64,000 nucleotides of DNA from Pseudomonas coleopterorum (GCF_900105555.1 NZ_FNTZ01000001.1:2480001-2544000), one strand, 5' to 3'. Positions 1 through 9,464 are shown, counted from the first letter of the stretch. Translations and numbers: made by a program. Notes: generated by a model from the letters alone, not told the origin.

Positions 1-14
1 TCAGTAAGGCCTCC

Positions 15-1208
15 ATGTCCAATCCAGTCAATGGCGCGCCACCGCGCCTGATGCGTCTGGCCCTCGCCGGTTCGGTGGTCGTGATGATCGCCGCCGGCGG
101 CCTGTTCTACTACGCCTCTCAAGTGGCTTCGAACAAACGTCAGGCCAGCGCCCAGAACGAAATCGTGGTCAACATCCATCCGCACAACTGCGAGCCGGCG
201 GCGCTGACCGTGCCTGCCGGGCGCAACAGCTTTCGCATCGTCAACCGCTCCGAACGTGCGGTGGAATGGGAAATCCTCGACGGTGTGCTGGTGGTCGAAG
301 AGCGCGAGAACATCGCGCCCGGCTTAAGCCAGGTGATCAACGCCAACCTGCAGCCAGGTGACTATCAGATCACCTGCGGTCTGCTCAGCAACCCGCGCGG
401 CACATTGAAGGTGACGCCTACGGCCGAGTCCGATGCGGCCGCCAAGGCACGCCCATCGATGGTGGCCTTCGTCGGCCCGTTGTCGGAATACCGGGTCTAT
501 CTGGCGACTCAGAGCAGTGGTCTGATCCGGGCTGTGGATGCGCTGCAACAAGCCATTGAGGCCGGTGATCTGGCACAGGCGCGCCATTTGTATGCACCGG
601 CACGGGCAGCCTATCAACGCATAGCGCCCGCCGCGCAGCGTCTGGCCGAGCTGGACAATGCCATCAACGCCCGCGCGGACTACTACGAAAAGCGTGAGCA
701 GGACCCGGCCTTCGGCGGCTTCCATCGCCTGGAGTACGGCCTGTTCAAGCAAAACACCTTGGATGGCCTGACGCCGGTGGCGAAGAAATTGGCGGCCGAC
801 GTCACCGATTTGAAACGCCAACTGCTGGCGCAATCGCTGCCGCCCGAGCAACTGGTGAACATCGTCTCGCGCAATCTGCATGGGCTGGCGGACATTCGCA
901 CCAACGGTGAGGAAGAGCGCTACAGCCATACCGACCTCAATGGCTTCGCTGCCAATCTGGAAGGCGCGCGCAAGGTCATCGACCTGCTGCGTCCGCTGCT
1001 GGCGAAGTCGGCCTCCGAGGTGCTGCCGGGCATCGATGCCGCGGCGGACGAGCTGGCCATGCAGCTGGCGAGCTTGCGCAGTGGCGATGGTTACCAGAGC
1101 TACGAAACGGTCAGCGCCGAACAGCGCCAGCAGATTGCCGCGCAAGCCAAGGCCCTGGCCGACGCCCTGGACGGCGTCGGCGCGGCCCTTGGCCTCTCTA
1201 CCCTGTAG
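15..1208 (+). CDS. efeO: EfeO-like periplasmic iron-uptake protein (cupredoxin + M75 imelysin domain)
   Basis: 397 aa. An N-terminal membrane anchor or uncleaved signal (residues about 13-33) is followed by a cupredoxin-like domain (about 45-133, with Cys59 and Cys121) and an M75/imelysin helical domain (about 145-395). The M75 HxxE metal motif is visible as HRLE at residues 237-240, and an EEERYSHTDL stretch typical of the family follows. In the Efe system EfeO binds iron in the periplasm and passes it to the EfeU permease, with EfeB as partner. It lies upstream of efeB and a second M75 gene on the same strand, which fits an efe operon. Only 14 bases precede the start, so the promoter and any upstream efeU lie outside the window. 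The TAG stop is formed by the first bases of a palindromic repeat. Confidence 0.88.
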   Translation: MSNPVNGAPPRLMRLALAGSVVVMIAAGGLFYYASQVASNKRQASAQNEIVVNIHPHNCEPAALTVPAGRNSFRIVNRSERAVEWEILDGVLVVEERENIAPGLSQVINANLQPGDYQITCGLLSNPRGTLKVTPTAESDAAAKARPSMVAFVGPLSEYRVYLATQSSGLIRAVDALQQAIEAGDLAQARHLYAPARAAYQRIAPAAQRLAELDNAINARADYYEKREQDPAFGGFHRLEYGLFKQNTLDGLTPVAKKLAADVTDLKRQLLAQSLPPEQLVNIVSRNLHGLADIRTNGEEERYSHTDLNGFAANLEGARKVIDLLRPLLAKSASEVLPGIDAAADELAMQLASLRSGDGYQSYETVSAEQRQQIAAQAKALADALDGVGAALGLSTL

Positions 1209-1377
1209 CAGCGGCGCGATCCGCGTTGGCGGCCTCCGCGGTGTGATGGAGTGGTCGCAGTGAAGCCCGACGCGGCTCGCGCCGCTGCTACAAGGGCGAT
1301 GGCGCGCCGCGTCGGCGGTCTCCACGGTGTTATTGGCTGGCCGCAGTAAAGCCCGACGCGGCTCGCGCCGCCGCCAC
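1205..1377. repeat. REP cluster (family A, three units in both orientations)
   Basis: The gap between efeO and efeB holds a forward unit at 1205-1230 (gtagcagcggcgcgatccgc...) and two reverse-complement units at 1266-1291 and 1352-1377. The first two form an inverted pair. A segment resembling ggtctccacggtgt...ggccgcagt precedes both reverse units, so a roughly 86-bp block appears duplicated. They are GC-rich imperfect palindromes of the Pseudomonas REP type. They occupy most of this gap and leave little room for a separate promoter before efeB. Confidence 0.8.
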
Positions 1378-1414
1378 ACGTGCGGTGAATGGAAAAGATA
1401 CGAGGTCAACGATC

Positions 1415-2728
1415 ATGAGCAACACCGACAACCCGAATTCACCGGTCGACGCCCAGCGTCGGCGCGTGCTGCTGGGCCTGGGCGCTGCCGGCGCGGCACT
1501 GGCCGGCGCGGGGCTCAGCTGTCCGGCGATGGCGGCCCCCGCCGCCAAGGTCACCGAAGCGCCTAAAAGCGACAAAACCCAAGACCGCCACGACTACGAA
1601 GGCCAGCACCAGGCCGGGATCGTCACGCCACGACCGGCCGCCGGCATGATGGTCGCTTTCGATGTCCTGGCCAGTGACCGCGCAGACCTGGAGCGCTTGT
1701 TCCGCACCCTGGACGAGCGCATTCGCTTTCTGATGACCGGCGGCCCTGTTGCCCAGGTCGATCCGAAGCTGCCCCCGCTGGACTCGGGCATCCTCGGGCC
1801 GGTGGTGGTGCCAGATAACTTGACCATCACCGTGTCGGTGGGCGAGTCGCTGTTCGACGAGCGCTTCGGCCTCACCGACGCCAAGCCCAAGCGCCTGTCG
1901 CGGATGGTCGGCTTCCCCAACGACGCCCTGGAAGCCGATCAGTGCCACGGGGACCTGACCCTGCAGTTCTGTGCCAACACGCCGGACAGCAACATTCACG
2001 CCCTGCGCGACATCGTCAAGAACCTGCCCGACCTGCTGTTCGTGCGCTGGAAGCAGGAAGGCACCGTGCCGCCGCAGGCGCCCGCCAAACCGGGCGAACC
2101 CGAGCAGAGCGCGCGCAATTTCCTCGGCTTTCGTGACGGCTCGGCCAACCCGGATTCCAACGACAATCGGCTGATGAATGCACTGGTGTGGGTGCAGCCC
2201 GACAGCGACGAACCTGCGTGGGCCGCCCATGGCAGCTACCAGGCGGTGCGCATCATCCGCAACTTCGTCGAACGCTGGGACCGCACCCCGCTGCAGGAGC
2301 AGGAAAACATCTTCGGCCGGGTGAAGACCACCGGCGCACCCATGGATGGCCGACTCGAAAGCGATGTGCCGGACTACGCCAAGGACCCCGAAGGCAAGAT
2401 CACCAAGCTGGACGCACACATCCGCCTGGCCAATCCGCGCACGGCAGCGTCGCAGCAGAACCTGATCCTGCGCCGCCCGTTCAACTATTCGAACGGGGTG
2501 AACAAGAACGGCCAGCTGGACATGGGCCTGCTGTTCATCTGCTACCAGGCGGATCTGGAAAAAGGCTTCATCACCGTGCAGACCCGCCTTAACGGCGAAC
2601 CGCTCGAGGAATACCTCAAGCCCGTCGGTGGCGGCTATTTCTTCACTCTGCCGGGGGTGACCAACGCCCAGGACTTCATTGGCCGCAGCCTGCTCGACGC
2701 GACCAGAACCACCACGACCAACGCATGA
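1415..2728 (+). CDS. efeB: EfeB deferrochelatase / DyP-type heme peroxidase, Tat-exported
   Basis: 437 aa from the ATG at 1415, which has an aGAGGt ribosome site 9 bases upstream; the in-frame GTG at 1385 is less likely. A twin-arginine signal is visible (QRRRVLLG around residues 14-21, cleavage near AMA at 40). The body is a DyP peroxidase. The GFRDG motif places the distal Asp at about 241, the presumed proximal heme His is in [10 protein letters not shown] (about 335), and the distal Arg is in LRRPFNYS (about 353-354). EfeB oxidises ferrous iron and can release iron from heme in the periplasm while supplying the Efe importer. It sits between two M75-domain genes, as expected for an efe operon. 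Length and motifs match the family closely. Confidence 0.93.
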   Translation: MSNTDNPNSPVDAQRRRVLLGLGAAGAALAGAGLSCPAMAAPAAKVTEAPKSDKTQDRHDYEGQHQAGIVTPRPAAGMMVAFDVLASDRADLERLFRTLDERIRFLMTGGPVAQVDPKLPPLDSGILGPVVVPDNLTITVSVGESLFDERFGLTDAKPKRLSRMVGFPNDALEADQCHGDLTLQFCANTPDSNIHALRDIVKNLPDLLFVRWKQEGTVPPQAPAKPGEPEQSARNFLGFRDGSANPDSNDNRLMNALVWVQPDSDEPAWAAHGSYQAVRIIRNFVERWDRTPLQEQENIFGRVKTTGAPMDGRLESDVPDYAKDPEGKITKLDAHIRLANPRTAASQQNLILRRPFNYSNGVNKNGQLDMGLLFICYQADLEKGFITVQTRLNGEPLEEYLKPVGGGYFFTLPGVTNAQDFIGRSLLDATRTTTTNA

Positions 2729-2755
2729 CCACTTGATACCACCGGGGAACCTTTC

Positions 2756-3583
2756 ATGAAAAAGACGCCACTCGCTCTGCTGCTGACCCTAGGCCTGTTG
2801 AACGCGCCTCTTTCGGCCTTTGCCGCGACCCAGTCGCCCCTGGACCTGGTGGGTCCGGTGTCGGACTACAAGATCTACGTGACCGAGAAGGTCGATCAAC
2901 TGGCCGAGGAGACCGCCAAGTTCACCGACGCGATCAAGAAAGGCGATCTGGCAACCGCCAAGAAACTGTACGCACCCACCCGCGTCCACTACGAAGCGAT
3001 CGAGCCGATCGCCGAGCTGTTCAGCGATCTGGACGCGTCGATCGACTCCCGGGTCGATGATCATGAAGCGGGTGTGAAGGCGGAAGACTTCACCGGGTTT
3101 CATCGCCTGGAATACAGCCTGTACTCGGAAAACACCACCAAAGGTCTGGATGCCCTGGCCGACGGCCTGCTCAAGGATGTGAAGGACCTGCAAACCCGCA
3201 TTGCAGAGCTGACCTTCCCGCCGGAGAAAGTGGTCGGCGGCGCCGCCGCGCTGCTTGAAGAAGTGGCAGCGACCAAGGTGTCGGGCGAGGAAGATCGCTA
3301 CAGCCACACCGACTTGTATGACTTCCAGGGCAACATCGACGGCGCGAAGAAGATCGTCGACCTGTTCCGCCCGCAGATCGAAAGCCAGGACAAGGCGTTC
3401 GCCGCCAAAGTCGACAAGAACTTCGCTACCGTGGACAAGATCCTGGCCAAGTACAAGACCAAGGACGGCGGCTTCGAAACCTACGACAAGGTCAAGGAAA
3501 ACGACCGCAAAGCCCTGATCGGCCCGGTCAACACCCTCGCCGAAGACCTCTCCACCCTGCGCGGCAAACTCGGCCTGAACTGA
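2756..3583 (+). CDS. efeM: EfeM-like periplasmic M75 (imelysin) iron-binding protein
   Basis: 275 aa with a cleavable signal peptide (cleavage after AFA, residue 23) and no cupredoxin domain. The M75 domain carries the HRLE metal motif at 116-119 and the EEDRYSHTDLYDF stretch seen in EfeO/EfeM proteins. EfeM proteins are periplasmic iron-binding partners of the Efe importer. The gene lies 27 bases after efeB with an accggGGAacc ribosome site and closes the visible operon, since a strong terminator follows. Having both a cupredoxin-M75 and an M75-only protein is known in pseudomonads. The ferrous permease gene efeU is not in this window. Confidence 0.88.
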   Translation: MKKTPLALLLTLGLLNAPLSAFAATQSPLDLVGPVSDYKIYVTEKVDQLAEETAKFTDAIKKGDLATAKKLYAPTRVHYEAIEPIAELFSDLDASIDSRVDDHEAGVKAEDFTGFHRLEYSLYSENTTKGLDALADGLLKDVKDLQTRIAELTFPPEKVVGGAAALLEEVAATKVSGEEDRYSHTDLYDFQGNIDGAKKIVDLFRPQIESQDKAFAAKVDKNFATVDKILAKYKTKDGGFETYDKVKENDRKALIGPVNTLAEDLSTLRGKLGLN

Positions 3584-3613
3584 CCGGCCACTGTTTCCCG
3601 CATACCCTCACGA

Positions 3614-3638
3614 GGCCCCTCTTGCCAGGGGCCTTTTT
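3614..3638 (+). terminator. Rho-independent terminator of the efe operon
   Basis: A 7-bp stem (ggcccct / aggggcc) with a cttgcc loop is followed by five Ts, 30 bases after the efeM stop. Confidence 0.88.
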
Positions 3639-3639
3639 G

Positions 3640-3704
3640 TGGGCAAACCCCGCTCCCACAGACACACCCCGACCCCCCGTAGCAGCGGCGCAAGCCGCGT
3701 CGGC
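3640..3704. repeat. REP elements after the efe terminator
   Basis: A degenerate family B unit (gtgggcaaaccccgctccca, 3640-3659 and on) is followed by a family A unit at 3679-3704 (gtagcagcggcgcaagccgc...). The remaining 240 bases before the next gene are AT-richer. I see no confident element there, though that gene's promoter must lie in it. Confidence 0.7.
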
Positions 3705-3944
3705 TGACGCAGGGTTATGCCTGACCCACCACAATCTGCCCCCTGCGGCTAGCGCATTAGCGCATTCGGCTATCAACACGTGTCGTTGCAACTTACGATC
3801 ATGAAAAGAAGTGCACAACTGCCAAAGCGTCGTAAATAATATTCCGTACAACCTTGAATCTCTTCAAATCACTACAACGCCAGGCAGACCAACTACAGTT
3901 ACCGGGAAGGGACTTTCCTTCGTAAAAATTCAAGGACAACGAAG

Positions 3945-5084
3945 ATGAAACGTACGGTAATTTTCACAACAATGATGCTCCTGGCTCATTCATCTGCCCA
4001 CGCAGCAGAACCTCAGACACCCACTCCGAATTCAAACGCAGTCAATTGGATTTCCGATATCAACGCGCCTATCGAGTTGAAAGCCAGGTGGGTGCAGGAA
4101 TGGCGAAAGGCGATAGACGCAAACCCCATGGATAAAAAGAAAATTTCAACCCTCACTGCAGAAGTGTCAGCGTTCACGGAGAAGGCGCTCAAGAGCCGTG
4201 CGACGGCACAACATAACGTCGCCGTCAATCAGAAAACACCCCTCAGCGGACTTCAAGGGGCGGGCACTGGAGAGGAGCTGGCGGCTAAGCTGAATGCCCG
4301 TTTCAATCGTGTGGTTCCGGATTGCGATGGCAAGGCTGCCTACCGCTGTTCCGGCATTGTGCTGCGTAGCAACGAGCATGGCGGTACTGTCCCGACATGG
4401 GTTCCAGCGGGTACATCGGCCTTGAAAGAGATCCTCCCCATGACATATATCAGACAGGACATAACCAACGCAACAACCTCGATCTGGTCTTATCAAGCCA
4501 TGGGATTTGGGATCCTGCTGAATGCCCCAGACGAGGCCCCCTATAATACGCGCTGCCTATTTCCTATAAACGGTTACTCTAATTCAAATGCTGACAATGG
4601 CTGCGGCGCAATAGAACGACAGCCTCAGTCTGACGTTGATAATAGTAACTGTGCCGCACTTGGCGTCACCACCGCTGTACAGTGGATGGAGAAAACGTCT
4701 TCAATATTACCCTACTGTTCGTTCAGCACGCACTCCGCACTTCCATTTCTGGAAGCAATAAAAGCGCAAAACCTCTACCACGAGGAACGACAGCCGAAAG
4801 AATGGAATGAGTTGATAGTGAATGCATCGCCAGAAAACTGGGACGCAGTCAATCCTGCCAATGATCCAATAGAGGCGCTTTGGTATCACCGGCGCGCAGA
4901 AGAGTCGGATCTGTATCTGACAGGGCGCCGCGGTGCGCAACACGAACAACTATTGATCTTCGAAATGAGTGGCAAGGCCATTCCTGTCATCTCAATTGAC
5001 GATGCAAAGCCGGACGCTCCTTTTGGGTATGCTGCTGAAGACCAGCTTGTTTGGTCGACAGAGGGCGCAAAACCCTCTCTGTAG
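3945..5084 (+). CDS. Secreted protein of unknown function (possibly halovibrin-like)
   Basis: 379 aa with a clear signal peptide (MKRTVIFTTMMLLAHSSAHA, cleavage at about 20) and an aAGGAca ribosome site. The mature protein begins with a helical charged region (to about 85), then a NARFNRVVPDCDG...RCSGIVLRSN block, paired cysteines near 125, 133, 203 and 218, and a tail rich in aromatic residues. The RCSGI(V/L)LR block recalls a family of secreted proteobacterial proteins that databases often label halovibrin (HvnA/HvnC). I could not verify this, and the biochemical role of such proteins in Pseudomonas is unclear to me. It stands alone between the efe and dgo operons. Base composition is lower in GC than its neighbours, which hints at acquisition. 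Its TAG stop is contributed by a REP unit. Confidence 0.7.
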   Translation: MKRTVIFTTMMLLAHSSAHAAEPQTPTPNSNAVNWISDINAPIELKARWVQEWRKAIDANPMDKKKISTLTAEVSAFTEKALKSRATAQHNVAVNQKTPLSGLQGAGTGEELAAKLNARFNRVVPDCDGKAAYRCSGIVLRSNEHGGTVPTWVPAGTSALKEILPMTYIRQDITNATTSIWSYQAMGFGILLNAPDEAPYNTRCLFPINGYSNSNADNGCGAIERQPQSDVDNSNCAALGVTTAVQWMEKTSSILPYCSFSTHSALPFLEAIKAQNLYHEERQPKEWNELIVNASPENWDAVNPANDPIEALWYHRRAEESDLYLTGRRGAQHEQLLIFEMSGKAIPVISIDDAKPDAPFGYAAEDQLVWSTEGAKPSL

Positions 5085-5225
5085 CAGCGGCGCGAGCCGC
5101 CTCGGCGGTGTATGCGGCAGGCCTGATGCACCTCAGGGCCCCTTCGCGGGCAGAGCCCGCTCCCACAAACACCCCGATCCCCTGCAGCAGCGGCGCAAGC
5201 CGTGTCGGCGGTATATGCGGTAGGG
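5081..5225. repeat. Composite REP block A-linker-B-A
   Basis: Family A unit at 5081-5110, a linker (tatgcggcaggcctgatgca), family B unit at 5142-5166 (cttcgcgggcagagcccgct...), then a second family A unit at 5183-5210 followed by the start of the linker again. The same order, spacing (about 61 and 102 bases) and linker recur at 16261-16490. The block separates the convergent ends of the secreted-protein gene and the IclR gene. Confidence 0.85.
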
Positions 5226-5245
5226 CTGATGCAAATGATTGGCGG

Positions 5246-6043
5246 CTAAGACTGCGGTTTGGCGCCCAGCTCGGCGCAGACGGCCTGGGCGGCTTTTTGG
5301 ACGGTAGGGACCAAGGACTGCATCTTTTCCAGCGGCATGTACGGCACCGTACTGGCGACACTGATTGCAGCCACGATCTGTCCGCTGGCGTCGCGGATCG
5401 GCGCGGCGACACAGCGGATCGAGGGTTCGTTGTCTTCCAGGTCGAACGCATAGCGACCCGCAACGTACGTTTGCATGCGGGCCTGGAACTGTGACCAGGT
5501 CAATTGCGGATGGTCGGGCCATAGCGCCGACCTGGCCGCCACCTGCTCTCCCTGCTCGAACAACCGCTGCCATTCGGCTTCGCTGGCATCGAGCATCAAC
5601 GCCTTGCCGATACCGGTGCGTGCCAGCGGCATGCGATGCCCGACCCGCGAACGCATCTCCGGGCCATTGCGCCCCGGGGTCTTGTGCAGGTACAGCACCT
5701 CATCGCCGTCGCGAATCGCCAGGTGAATGGTGTCGCCGGTCAGGGCCGACAGCTCATCGAGCCAAGGGGTCGCCAGCATCACCAGCGGCACCTCCTCCCG
5801 CGCCTGGAAGCCCAGCTCGATCAGGCGCGGGCCCAACAAATACCCCACCTGAGGCAACACCCGCAGGTAGCGCTCGTCCACCAAGCAACTGGCCAGTCGG
5901 TGGGTGGTGCTGCGGGTAGTGCCGATGCGCCGCGCAATCTCCTTGAGATCGCGGGCGCCGCCAGCCACGGCCTGGATCACCGCCAGGCCGCGCAGCAAGG
6001 TCTGTGTGCCGGTCGGTACGGCGGGGGGCATGTCGTCCTGCAT
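5246..6043 (-). CDS. IclR-family regulator, probable galactonate-operon regulator
   Basis: 265 aa from the ATG at 6043 (AAGG site 6 bases upstream; a TTG two codons earlier is in frame). The N-terminal winged helix-turn-helix (about 15-75, DLKEIARRIGTTRSTTHRL) and the C-terminal IclR effector domain (about 90-260, with RVGHRMPLARTGIGKALML) are both plain. IclR proteins bind small organic acids and repress or activate nearby catabolic operons. It follows dgoT by 58 bases on the same strand, so it may be the last gene of the dgo operon and sense D-galactonate or a product. E. coli uses a GntR-type DgoR instead, so the role is inferred from position. Confidence 0.85.
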   Translation of the reverse strand: MQDDMPPAVPTGTQTLLRGLAVIQAVAGGARDLKEIARRIGTTRSTTHRLASCLVDERYLRVLPQVGYLLGPRLIELGFQAREEVPLVMLATPWLDELSALTGDTIHLAIRDGDEVLYLHKTPGRNGPEMRSRVGHRMPLARTGIGKALMLDASEAEWQRLFEQGEQVAARSALWPDHPQLTWSQFQARMQTYVAGRYAFDLEDNEPSIRCVAAPIRDASGQIVAAISVASTVPYMPLEKMQSLVPTVQKAAQAVCAELGAKPQS

Positions 6044-6101
6044 GGTCAACCTTCGCGTCGAGAAAAAGCAGGCGCATTATGTTCGCCTGCTTGCAAAGCG
6101 G

Positions 6102-7412
6102 TCAAAGCTCGATCCGCTCGACCTTGCCCACCAGCAGGATATAAGACAACGCCCCAACCAACGCCGTGATCGCGATGTAAGTGATCGCTGGCGCGAACGA
6201 GTCGCCGGTCGCCAGGAAACCGATGGCGATCGGCGTGGTGATCGCCGACAGGTTGCCGATGAAGTTGAACACCCCACCCGTAAGCCCCAGCAAACGCGCC
6301 GGCGCCAAGGTCGAGACCAGGGACCAGGTGATCGAGGCCAACCCGTTACCAAAAAATGCCAGCGCCAGGCAAGCGATCACCAAGGCTGTGGAATCCACAT
6401 AGTTGGCGCCGATGATGCAGGTCGAGATCAGCAGTCCACCGATGATCGGCAACTTGCGCGCCAATCCGATGCTCGCGCCGCGACGGATCAGCCAGTCGGA
6501 GAAGAACCCGGAGCACAGCACGCCGACGAAAGCTGCCAGGAACGGCAGCGAGGCGAGCATGCCCGACTTGATGAAGTCCATCCCGCGGTATTTGACCAGA
6601 TAGGTCGGGAACCAGGTCAGGAAGAACCACAGTGTCGAGTTCAGGCAATACTGCCCCAGGTAGATGCCCCAGAGCTTGCGCTTGCTCAGCACGATACCCA
6701 GGTCGATCCAGCTGAACCCGGCCTTGGCCTGACGTGCCGATTTCTGCATGTCGACCAAGCCGCCGCCGTCGCTGATGAGCTGGATTTCGGCAGCGTTGGC
6801 GCCTTTGAAATCACGCGGCTCGCGGTACACGGCGTACCAGATCACCGCCCACACGATACCCACCAGACCGGTACTGACGAACACCATGTGCCAACCGAAT
6901 TCGTGTTGCAACCAGGCCAGCACCGGGGTCAAGAAGGCCAGGCCGACAAACTGGCCCGACGTGTAGAAACCGATGGCGGTGGCGCGTTCGCGTTCGGGGA
7001 ACCAGGTCGTCACCACGCGGCTGTTGATGGGATACGCCGGGGCTTCCAGGGCACCCACCGCCATGCGCAGGACGAACAGGGCGATGAAGCTGCCGGCGAA
7101 GCCGAGCATGACCGTGGCGATGGACCACAGGGCCAGGGCCACACTGTAGAGAATGCGCGGCGGCACGCGGTCCACCAGCCAGCCACCGGGGATCTGCATG
7201 GCCGCGTAGGTCCAGCCGAACGCCGAGAAGATCAGGCCGACGTGAACCGGATCGATACCCAGATCGCTGGTCAGCGCCGGTGCGGCGATGGACAGGTTGC
7301 TGCGGTCCAGGTAGTTGATGACCACGGTGATGAACAGCAGCACCATGATGAAGAAACGCTTGCGGCTGGGCGTCGCCAGCGCCGGAGCGGTGGTTGCGGT
7401 TTGCGTGTGCAT
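6102..7412 (-). CDS. dgoT: D-galactonate:H+ symporter, MFS anion:cation symporter family
   Basis: 436 aa with 12 predicted membrane helices. Family marks include VINYLDRSNLSIAAPAL in the first helix, WLVDRVPPR in the loop after helix 2, and a long central loop (about 205-240). It resembles DgoT/ExuT-type sugar-acid transporters of the inner membrane. An AAGAGG ribosome site precedes the ATG. It lies between dgoD and the IclR gene, which supports D-galactonate as substrate, although related sugar acids cannot be excluded from sequence alone. Confidence 0.88.
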   Translation of the reverse strand: MHTQTATTAPALATPSRKRFFIMVLLFITVVINYLDRSNLSIAAPALTSDLGIDPVHVGLIFSAFGWTYAAMQIPGGWLVDRVPPRILYSVALALWSIATVMLGFAGSFIALFVLRMAVGALEAPAYPINSRVVTTWFPERERATAIGFYTSGQFVGLAFLTPVLAWLQHEFGWHMVFVSTGLVGIVWAVIWYAVYREPRDFKGANAAEIQLISDGGGLVDMQKSARQAKAGFSWIDLGIVLSKRKLWGIYLGQYCLNSTLWFFLTWFPTYLVKYRGMDFIKSGMLASLPFLAAFVGVLCSGFFSDWLIRRGASIGLARKLPIIGGLLISTCIIGANYVDSTALVIACLALAFFGNGLASITWSLVSTLAPARLLGLTGGVFNFIGNLSAITTPIAIGFLATGDSFAPAITYIAITALVGALSYILLVGKVERIEL

Positions 7413-7520
7413 GGGGTGCCTCTTATTGTAGTTGTAGAGGGTGATGCGGCGCCCTGGCGGACGCTTTCGCAGGCAGATGGCTCACCGCCTGCCCCGCTCT
7501 CACAAAGGTGTCGATATCCG

Positions 7521-7546
7521 TGTGGGAGCGGGCTCTGCCCGCGAAG
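7521..7546. repeat. REP element, family B (reverse)
   Basis: tgtgggagcgggctctgccc... lies in the 159-base gap between dgoD and dgoT, with a degenerate partner (ccccgctctcacaaa) about 30 bases away. Confidence 0.75.
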
Positions 7547-7571
7547 GCCGCGCCGCAATATCAGCGTCTTC

Positions 7572-8720
7572 TCACCACTCGGCAAAGCTGCCATCGGCGT
7601 GGCGCCAGATCGGGTTGCGCCAGCGATGGCCGATTTCGGCCCGCTCCCGCACGTACTCCTCGTTGATCTCGATGCCCAGCCCCGGCCCATTGGGGATCTT
7701 CACGAACCCGTTGTCGTAGTCGAACACCTCGGGATGGGCAACGTAATCGAGCAGATCGTTGCTTTCGTTGTAGTGAATGCCCAGGCTCTGCTCTTGAATG
7801 AACGCGTTGTAGCAAACCGCATCCAGCTGCAGGCAAGCCGCCAGCGCGATCGGACCCAGCGGGCAATGCAGCGCCAATGCCACGTCATAGGCTTCAGCCA
7901 TGTTGGCGATCTTGCGGGTCTCGGTGATCCCTCCGGCGTGCGACGCATCGGGCTGGATGATGTCGACATAGCCTTCACTCAGGATCCGCTTGAAATCCCA
8001 GCGTGAATACAGACGCTCACCCAGCGCGATCGGCGTGCTGGTCAGCGGCGCCAGTTCCTTGAGCGCTTCATAGTTCTCGCTCAGCACCGGCTCCTCGATG
8101 AACATCAGCTTGAACTGATCGAGTTCCTTCATCAGCACCTTGGCCATGGGCTTGTGCACCCGGCCATGAAAATCGACGCCGATGCCCACGTTCGGCCCGA
8201 CCGCATCACGCACGGCCGCCACACTGGCCAGGGCGCGATCGACCTTGTCGAAGGTGTCGAGAAACTGCAGCTCTTCGGTGCCGTTCATCTTCACCGCCGT
8301 GAAGCCACGCGCGACCGCTTCGCTGGCCGCCCGCGCCGTATCGGCCGGCCGATCCCCGCCGATCCACGAGTACACACGGATCCGATCACGCACCTGACCG
8401 CCCAGCAGGTCGCTGACCGAAACACCCAGGGCCTTGCCCTTGATGTCCCACAGCGCCTGGTCGATACCGGCCAGCGCACTCATGTGGATCGCACCACCGC
8501 GGTAGAAGCCGCCGCGGTACAGCACTGTCCAGATGTCCTCGATGTTGCGTGGGTCCTTGCCGATCAGGTAGTCCGACAATTCGTCGACCGCGGCAGCCAC
8601 GGTATGAGCGCGGCCTTCGACCACCGGCTCGCCCCAGCCGACCACGCCCTCGTCGGTTTCGACTTTGAGGAAGCACCAGCGCGGCGGAACGATGAATGTA
8701 GTGAGTTTGGTGATTTTCAT
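7572..8720 (-). CDS. dgoD: D-galactonate dehydratase
   Basis: 382 aa, the same length as the E. coli enzyme. It is an enolase-superfamily protein that dehydrates D-galactonate to 2-keto-3-deoxy-D-galactonate. The Mg2+ ligands fall where expected: Asp183 ([10 protein letters not shown]), Glu209 (IEEPV) and Glu235 (LGERLYSR). The catalytic histidines are His185 and His285 (LHCPLGPIA). The N-terminal capping domain spans about 1-115. A gagagacaacag leader with a GAGAG site precedes the ATG. It follows dgoA after 120 bases that contain a REP unit and precedes dgoT. Confidence 0.95.
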   Translation of the reverse strand: MKITKLTTFIVPPRWCFLKVETDEGVVGWGEPVVEGRAHTVAAAVDELSDYLIGKDPRNIEDIWTVLYRGGFYRGGAIHMSALAGIDQALWDIKGKALGVSVSDLLGGQVRDRIRVYSWIGGDRPADTARAASEAVARGFTAVKMNGTEELQFLDTFDKVDRALASVAAVRDAVGPNVGIGVDFHGRVHKPMAKVLMKELDQFKLMFIEEPVLSENYEALKELAPLTSTPIALGERLYSRWDFKRILSEGYVDIIQPDASHAGGITETRKIANMAEAYDVALALHCPLGPIALAACLQLDAVCYNAFIQEQSLGIHYNESNDLLDYVAHPEVFDYDNGFVKIPNGPGLGIEINEEYVRERAEIGHRWRNPIWRHADGSFAEW

Positions 8721-8783
8721 CTGTTGTCTCTCTTGTTCGATGGACGCTCAAGCGCCTGTAATAAATTCGCGACTTCCACCCCT

Positions 8784-8809
8784 GTAGCAGCGGTGCAAGC
8801 CGCGTCGGC
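8784..8809. repeat. REP element, family A
   Basis: gtagcagcggtgcaagccgc... lies in the dgoA-dgoD gap, inside the presumed operon, where it could affect segmental mRNA stability. Confidence 0.7.
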
Positions 8810-8840
8810 CCGCACCACCGCACCCTGAGCGGGGCACCTC

Positions 8841-9464
8841 TCAGCCCGTCAGCGATCGCCACGCCTGCGCATACGCCCTGGCGTTGTCCGCCACCTGCTG
8901 CACCGTCATGCCCGGCTTGAACAGGCCCGAGCCCAGGCCGAAGCCCGCCACGCCCGCCTCGAGAAACGGCTGCATGTTGTCCGGGCTGATCCCGCCTACC
9001 GGCACCAGCGCCGTGCCCTTGGGCAACACCGCCAACAACGCCTTGACCACCGCAGGTGTCAACGACTCGGCCGGGAACAGTTTCAACACATCGGCGCCCG
9101 CAGCGAGGGCGGCGAAGGCTTCGGTTGGTGTCACCACGCCCGGCGCCAGATACAGGTCGGCCTCCTTGGCCGCCTTGAGCACCACAGGGTCACTGTGGGG
9201 CATGACGATCAACTGCCCGCCTGCGGCTTTCACCTGCTGCACCTGTTCGGCCGACAGCACCGTTCCGGCGCCGATCAGGCAATCGGCGGGCAGGCTGTTG
9301 CGCAACAGCCGAATGCTGTCGAAAGGCTGAGGGGAATTGAGCGGCACCTCGATGATGCGAAAACCGGCGTCATACAGCACTTCGCCGATGGCCACCGATT
9401 CCTCGGGGCGCAGGCCACGCAAAATGGCGATCAGGCCGTTCTGGGCCATTGCTTGCTTGAGCAT
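8841..9464 (-). CDS. dgoA: 2-dehydro-3-deoxy-6-phosphogalactonate aldolase
   Basis: 207 aa from the ATG at 9464 (AAGAGG site 6 bases upstream, lying inside the end of dgoK); an in-frame TTG at 9494 is less likely. It is a class I KDPG/KDPGal aldolase with a TIM-barrel fold. GLIAILRG near the start, GAGTV, and the Schiff-base lysine in the DVLKLFPAES segment are visible. It splits KDPGal into pyruvate and glyceraldehyde 3-phosphate. The one-base gap to dgoK indicates translational coupling. E. coli DgoA is nearly the same length. Entner-Doudoroff Eda is the alternative, but the dgo context decides. Confidence 0.93.
   Translation of the reverse strand: MLKQAMAQNGLIAILRGLRPEESVAIGEVLYDAGFRIIEVPLNSPQPFDSIRLLRNSLPADCLIGAGTVLSAEQVQQVKAAGGQLIVMPHSDPVVLKAAKEADLYLAPGVVTPTEAFAALAAGADVLKLFPAESLTPAVVKALLAVLPKGTALVPVGGISPDNMQPFLEAGVAGFGLGSGLFKPGMTVQQVADNARAYAQAWRSLTG

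Noticed and set aside
5904..8006. 700-codon open frame on the + strand across dgoT and dgoD
   Set aside because: Antisense to two well-supported genes. Its composition (His, Gln and Arg-rich) is that of a shadow frame in high-GC DNA.
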